Below are positions 61,089-64,000 of a DNA stretch of 64,000 nucleotides, piece after piece. Origin of the DNA: JAJPHW01 sp963799065 (GTDB lineage: Bacteria > Acidobacteriota > Terriglobia > Terriglobales > Acidobacteriaceae); contig CAWCVJ010000003.1 of the NCBI GenBank assembly GCA_963799065.1, positions 62,001-126,000 on the forward strand, in the 5' to 3' direction. The translations under genes were made by a program, and so were the position numbers. The notes under the pieces are model-generated. The model was given only the letters and a program-made list of their open reading frames with translations. It did no database searches and was not told where the DNA came from. Each line of letters opens with the position of its first letter. The first letter of the stretch is position 1.

Positions 61089-62108
61089 CTAGTCGGCGAG
61101 TTCGATCCGATTCCGGCCGTTCGCCTTGGCTTTGTAGAGCCGGGAATCGGCTTGACGAAGCAGAAGGTCGGACTCGTCTGTTTCCGGCTGGGACGCGTTG
61201 GCGCCTCCTATGCTGAGGGTGACCAGGACGGAGCCGGCATGACAGAGCACGGGATCACGGGCGACGATAAGGCGCAGGCGTTCGGCGCTGGCGGCTAAGT
61301 CGGCGGGATTGCAACCGGGCAAAATGGCGAGGAACTCTTCGCCGCCGTAGCGCCCTACAGAGTCATAAAAGCGGAGCGCATCGGTCAGGCGCTGGCCGAC
61401 TTCACGCAGCACCGCGTCTCCCGCCAAATGACCATACGTATCGTTGACCCGCTTGAAGTGGTCGACGTCGGCCATGAGGACGCCGAGTTGTTCGCCCGTG
61501 CGTTCTCTGCGCTTCACTTCTTTGTGCAGAATGCTCAAGATGGCGCCGCGGTTGAGGAGTCCAGTGAGGGCGTCGTGCTCGGCCTGATAGCGCAGGTCGC
61601 CTTGTGCCCGAAGCAAAGCTTCCTGCAAATCGAGGATGCGGCGACCGGCTCGAATGCGGGCCCGCAGCTCCATGGCATCGAACGGTTTGGTGAGGTAATC
61701 GTCCGCTCCGGCGTCAAGGCCCGCGACAATATCTTTCTGGTGGTCGTTGGCGGTCAGAAGGATGATGTAGCGGTAGCGCGAATTTGGCTGACTCCGGACT
61801 TTACGACACAACTCGTCTCCGTTTAGCCCAGGCATCATTCCGTCGAAGATGAGAAGTTCCGCCGGGTCTTCCCTTTGCAATAACTCCCATGCCGCGAGGC
61901 CGCTGTCGACGGTGTTGACCTCATAGTTCCAGCGCGTCAGCCAGGTTTTAACGAGGTGGCGAAAGATGGGATCGTCATCGGCGAGCAGGACCCTTCCGCT
62001 AGTCGTAAGACCGGGAGATGGGGCGACGGACTCCGTCTGGCTAGTGCTCAAGGCGAACTTCCGCCGAATGGGTAAGCTCGCGGCAGAGTGCTCCGCCGCA
62101 ACGCTCAA
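61089..62108 (-). CDS. response regulator diguanylate cyclase (REC-GGDEF)
   Basis: The 339-residue protein makes cyclic-di-GMP under phosphorelay control. The receiver domain (about 38-155) has VLLADDDP, the phospho-Asp in LLIFDGMMPG and YLTKPFDAM; the GGDEF domain (about 180-335) has DALTGLLNRGAI, DVDHFKRVNDTYGH and the active GGEEF in GRYGGEEFLAIL. From ATG 62108 it overlaps the Hpt gene by 68 bp; a TTG at 62051 with GGAAG upstream would shorten the overlap to 11 bp, so the true start is uncertain. Confidence 0.93.
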   Translation of the reverse strand: MSVAAEHSAASLPIRRKFALSTSQTESVAPSPGLTTSGRVLLADDDPIFRHLVKTWLTRWNYEVNTVDSGLAAWELLQREDPAELLIFDGMMPGLNGDELCRKVRSQPNSRYRYIILLTANDHQKDIVAGLDAGADDYLTKPFDAMELRARIRAGRRILDLQEALLRAQGDLRYQAEHDALTGLLNRGAILSILHKEVKRRERTGEQLGVLMADVDHFKRVNDTYGHLAGDAVLREVGQRLTDALRFYDSVGRYGGEEFLAILPGCNPADLAASAERLRLIVARDPVLCHAGSVLVTLSIGGANASQPETDESDLLLRQADSRLYKAKANGRNRIELAD

Positions 62109-62433
62109 GCGCGGGCAGCAGATCCGACATTTTTTTCATGTCGCCAACATGACCGGCTTCTTCGACTTGGCGGGACGCCTCGGTGGCGGGTGGCGCGCAG
62201 AACTGGCTGACCTCGCCCTTGATGGTGTGAGCGATGCGAGTGGCGAGTTCGAGATCCCTGGCGGTGAGGGCCTGGCGCAGGATTTCGATCTGCTTGGGAT
62301 ATTCGCCCAGGAAAATCTGAATCAGATCGTGCAGCAATTCGGAGTCGTTCGCCAGCCGATCGAGCGCCTCCGATCGATTCCATGCCAGACCGGAGAGGGC
62401 AGGTACAAGGGCGAGTTTGGGTACGGGAGACAT
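62041..62433 (-). CDS. histidine phosphotransfer (Hpt) domain protein
   Basis: The 130-residue protein is a stand-alone Hpt module: LANDSELLHDLIQIFLGEYPKQI, then the phospho-His motif RIAHTIKGEVSQF (about 86-98). It passes phosphate between a hybrid kinase and a receiver, here likely the REC-GGDEF protein whose gene overlaps its 3' end. The kinase is not in the window. Confidence 0.88.
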   Translation of the reverse strand: MSPVPKLALVPALSGLAWNRSEALDRLANDSELLHDLIQIFLGEYPKQIEILRQALTARDLELATRIAHTIKGEVSQFCAPPATEASRQVEEAGHVGDMKKMSDLLPALERCGGALCRELTHSAEVRLEH

Positions 62434-62556
62434 TTGGTTCTCTTCCTAAACTGTATCGGCAGATGGGGGAAAATCCTTTAGTCCAGTAACACGCCTGTAT
62501 GGAGACAACGACCGAATCGGGCTGATGCCTCGCGCCTTTCCGCCGATAGGTTGACC

Positions 62557-63417
62557 ATGAACGCAACGGCGCAGCAGGGGCGGGCCGCAAGCGACGATCC
62601 CGCGCTATTCATCGCCAGGCTTCCGGCATTTCCGCCGGTTGCTTTGAAGGTGCTGCAACTGGTCTCCAGCGAATCGGTTCGCCTGCCAGAATTGAGCCGG
62701 TTGATCTCCGCCGATCCAGCCCTGGCCAGCCAGATTCTGGCTCTCGCGAATTCACCGCTTTGCGGCTTTCGCCACGAGATCGCGAGTCTTCCCCAGGCGA
62801 TGACTCTCCTAGGTCTCGAGCGGGTGAAGGGTCTGGCGATCACGGTCGGCCTGCAAGCGTTCTTGAAACCGCAAGTCGGCGCCGATGGCATCCGAATGTG
62901 CTGGCGACACAGTCTCGCCTGTGCCCTTATGGCCGAGCGTATCGCCCCTCAACTCATGGTGGACAAAGATGTGTGCTATGCGGCGGGCATCCTGCACGAT
63001 ATTGGGCGCCTGGCCATGGCAGTGCTCTGGCCGGAACGCTATTGCAAATTCCTGGCAGACGCGGAGCGGCGTCCCGCCGATGTTTTGTTGGGAGAGCGGG
63101 AAGCTTTCGGCATCGATCACTGCGAAGTCGGGACCGCGCTGGTGTCCGCCTGGAATCTCCCCCCCGAGTTCCACGAGATTACAGCTCACCATCACGACGC
63201 GACTTCGATACGGGCCAGCGCGCTGCTGCAAGTGGCGCAGATAAGTTGTCGCCTAGCCGACGCCATCGGATTTCCGGCACTGAACTCCTTAGCTCGCCCC
63301 GACTACGAAGTACTCCTGCAAGGTTCAAAGGGTAGTATGCGGGACCCCTTCCTCTCCGATCAGAAAGCCACTTCGCTATGGCTGGCCGAAACGATTAACG
63401 CCATCGAATTGACATAA
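62557..63417 (+). CDS. HDOD-domain signalling protein
   Basis: The 286-residue protein is an HDOD domain: FPPVALKVLQLVSSESVRLPELSRLISADPALASQILALANS, then GLERVKGLAITVGLQ and AAGILHDIGRLAM, with the HD-like motif and HHHDATS. HDOD proteins are regulatory HD-family members, usually without hydrolase activity. It starts at ATG 62557 (TTG 62551 also open) and is divergent from the Hpt/GGDEF genes, in keeping with a shared signalling role. Confidence 0.87.
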   Translation: MNATAQQGRAASDDPALFIARLPAFPPVALKVLQLVSSESVRLPELSRLISADPALASQILALANSPLCGFRHEIASLPQAMTLLGLERVKGLAITVGLQAFLKPQVGADGIRMCWRHSLACALMAERIAPQLMVDKDVCYAAGILHDIGRLAMAVLWPERYCKFLADAERRPADVLLGEREAFGIDHCEVGTALVSAWNLPPEFHEITAHHHDATSIRASALLQVAQISCRLADAIGFPALNSLARPDYEVLLQGSKGSMRDPFLSDQKATSLWLAETINAIELT

Positions 63418-63519
63418 CATCCGCCTTGCCCTTTGTCGGACTCTTCCCGCCCCGGGGCTGGTCCGGTTACTTCGGTGACCTGTTGCCGCAGCTATTTCTC
63501 GACATAAAATCCAGCCAGT

Positions 63520-63969
63520 ATGAAGAACCGGGCGATTCTCGGACTGTTGCTGTTGCTTGCTTGTCCCTATTTTGTGCAAGCGAAACAATTGGCGCTGATT
63601 GCGGATAAGGACAATGCGACCAGCAACGTGAGCGCAGCCGACCTGACGAAGATTCTGAACGCTCAAACTAAAAAGTGGCCCGACACCAGACCCATCACGG
63701 TCGTGATGCGCGATCCTTCAACGCCTGACATGCAGATTGTCCTGAAGCGCCTGCTTAATGTGAGCTCCGACCAGGAGCGCGCTTTTATCGATGCCCATCC
63801 AAATTTAATCGTCGTAGCCGACTCCGACGACGCGGTGTTGCGCTTCGTTTCGGCGAAGCGTGGGGCGATAGGGATTGTCGATCTCTACTCCCTCACCAAA
63901 GATGTGAACGTAGTCAAGGTTGATGGCAAATTGCCCATGGAACCGGGCTATCTACTCAAGGGAAACTGA
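63520..63969 (+). CDS. secreted PstS-like small periplasmic protein
   Basis: The 149-residue protein has a signal peptide (AILGLLLLLACPYFVQA) and a mini phosphate-binding-like fold: NVSAADLTKILNAQTKKWPDTRPITVVMRDPSTPDM and FVSAKRGAIGIVDLYSLT. It is about half the length of PstS, a type often encoded next to chemotaxis or GGDEF proteins as a possible ligand-binding partner. The next gene starts one base after its stop, so they are an operon. Confidence 0.78.
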   Translation: MKNRAILGLLLLLACPYFVQAKQLALIADKDNATSNVSAADLTKILNAQTKKWPDTRPITVVMRDPSTPDMQIVLKRLLNVSSDQERAFIDAHPNLIVVADSDDAVLRFVSAKRGAIGIVDLYSLTKDVNVVKVDGKLPMEPGYLLKGN

Positions 63970-63970
63970 C

Positions 63971-64000
63971 ATGATGCGATCGATGGGAAACACGATTTGG
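63971..64000 (+). CDS. start of a further gene, cut by the window end
   Basis: ATG 63971 follows the PstS-like gene by one base and gives MMRSMGNTIW before the window ends. Tight spacing suggests the same operon. Ten residues are too few to name it; a membrane sensor would be usual after a PstS-like gene, but that is a guess. Confidence 0.5.
   Translation, partial: MMRSMGNTIW

Noticed and set aside
1..64000. CRISPR array, tRNA, rRNA, insertion sequence or prophage
   Set aside because: No regularly spaced repeats, cloverleaf, transposase or phage structural gene was recognised anywhere in the window.

Overview
The window looks like chromosomal DNA from an Acidobacteriota bacterium (Terriglobia or 'Koribacter'-like). 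That placement is inferred from gene content: a very large Oar-type TonB-dependent receptor beside a BlaI/M56 pair, a bacillithiol deacetylase (bshB1), a bifunctional sat-cysC, a bifunctional homocysteine methyltransferase/MetF, pqqABCDE, and GC-rich palindromes between genes. No 16S rRNA, tRNA, prophage, insertion sequence or CRISPR array was seen. It reads as ordinary core and accessory chromosome.

Layout. 1-0.5 kb: 3' end of purF. 0.7-4 kb: a small accessory island with a RusA-like protein, a secreted Cys-repeat protein, a decayed PIN-toxin tail, a complete excisionase-like antitoxin/PIN pair and a complete Phd/PIN pair. 4-11.3 kb: aldo-keto reductase (PdxI-like), Oar-like TonB receptor, BlaI/M56 pair, prmC, UPF0145 and CPXCG proteins. 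11.4-16.8 kb: secreted CocE/NonD hydrolase, Tat-exported phosphoesterase, and TetR with a Rieske oxygenase. 17-20.1 kb: complete pqqABCDE operon on the minus strand, including a 25-codon pqqA. 20.3-27.8 kb: AsmA-like protein, an ATP-grasp/zinc-peptidase pair, sthA, porin. 28.3-34.2 kb: tripartite TolC/MFP/RND efflux operon with a broken permease frame. 34.2-38 kb: a GAF/zinc-ribbon membrane protein, two overlapping LuxR mini-regulators, an Sfp-type PPTase. 38.4-41.8 kb: sulfate-activation group (sat-cysC, TauE/SafE, cysQ). 41.9-48.8 kb: signalling block (PP2C phosphatase, kinase/NtrC pair, PilZ, a second sigma-54 activator) plus one small secreted protein with its own promoter and terminator. 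48.9-57.2 kb: penicillin-acylase-family hydrolase (broken frame), beta-propeller lipoprotein, metH/metF fusion, xseB, prenyl synthase (broken frame), fluoride riboswitch with crcB, bshB1. 57.2-64 kb: O-methyltransferase, UPF0173 hydrolase, hpt, cysK-cysE, Hpt and REC-GGDEF proteins, HDOD protein, PstS-like secreted protein, and the start of one more gene.

Themes. Sulfur and thiol metabolism recurs: sat-cysC, cysQ, cysK, cysE, the homocysteine methyltransferase and bshB1 (cysteine feeds bacillithiol). Regulation by sigma-54 activators, cyclic-di-GMP proteins and phosphorelay is dense. Three otherwise intact genes (RND permease, acylase, prenyl synthase) each carry exactly one extra base, which suggests consensus sequence error rather than three independent decays. 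The least explained pieces are the ATP-grasp/zinc-peptidase pair, the GAF/zinc-ribbon/transmembrane protein with a C-terminal YCPGS-YGKT motif, the out-of-frame overlapping LuxR genes, and the RusA-like protein.
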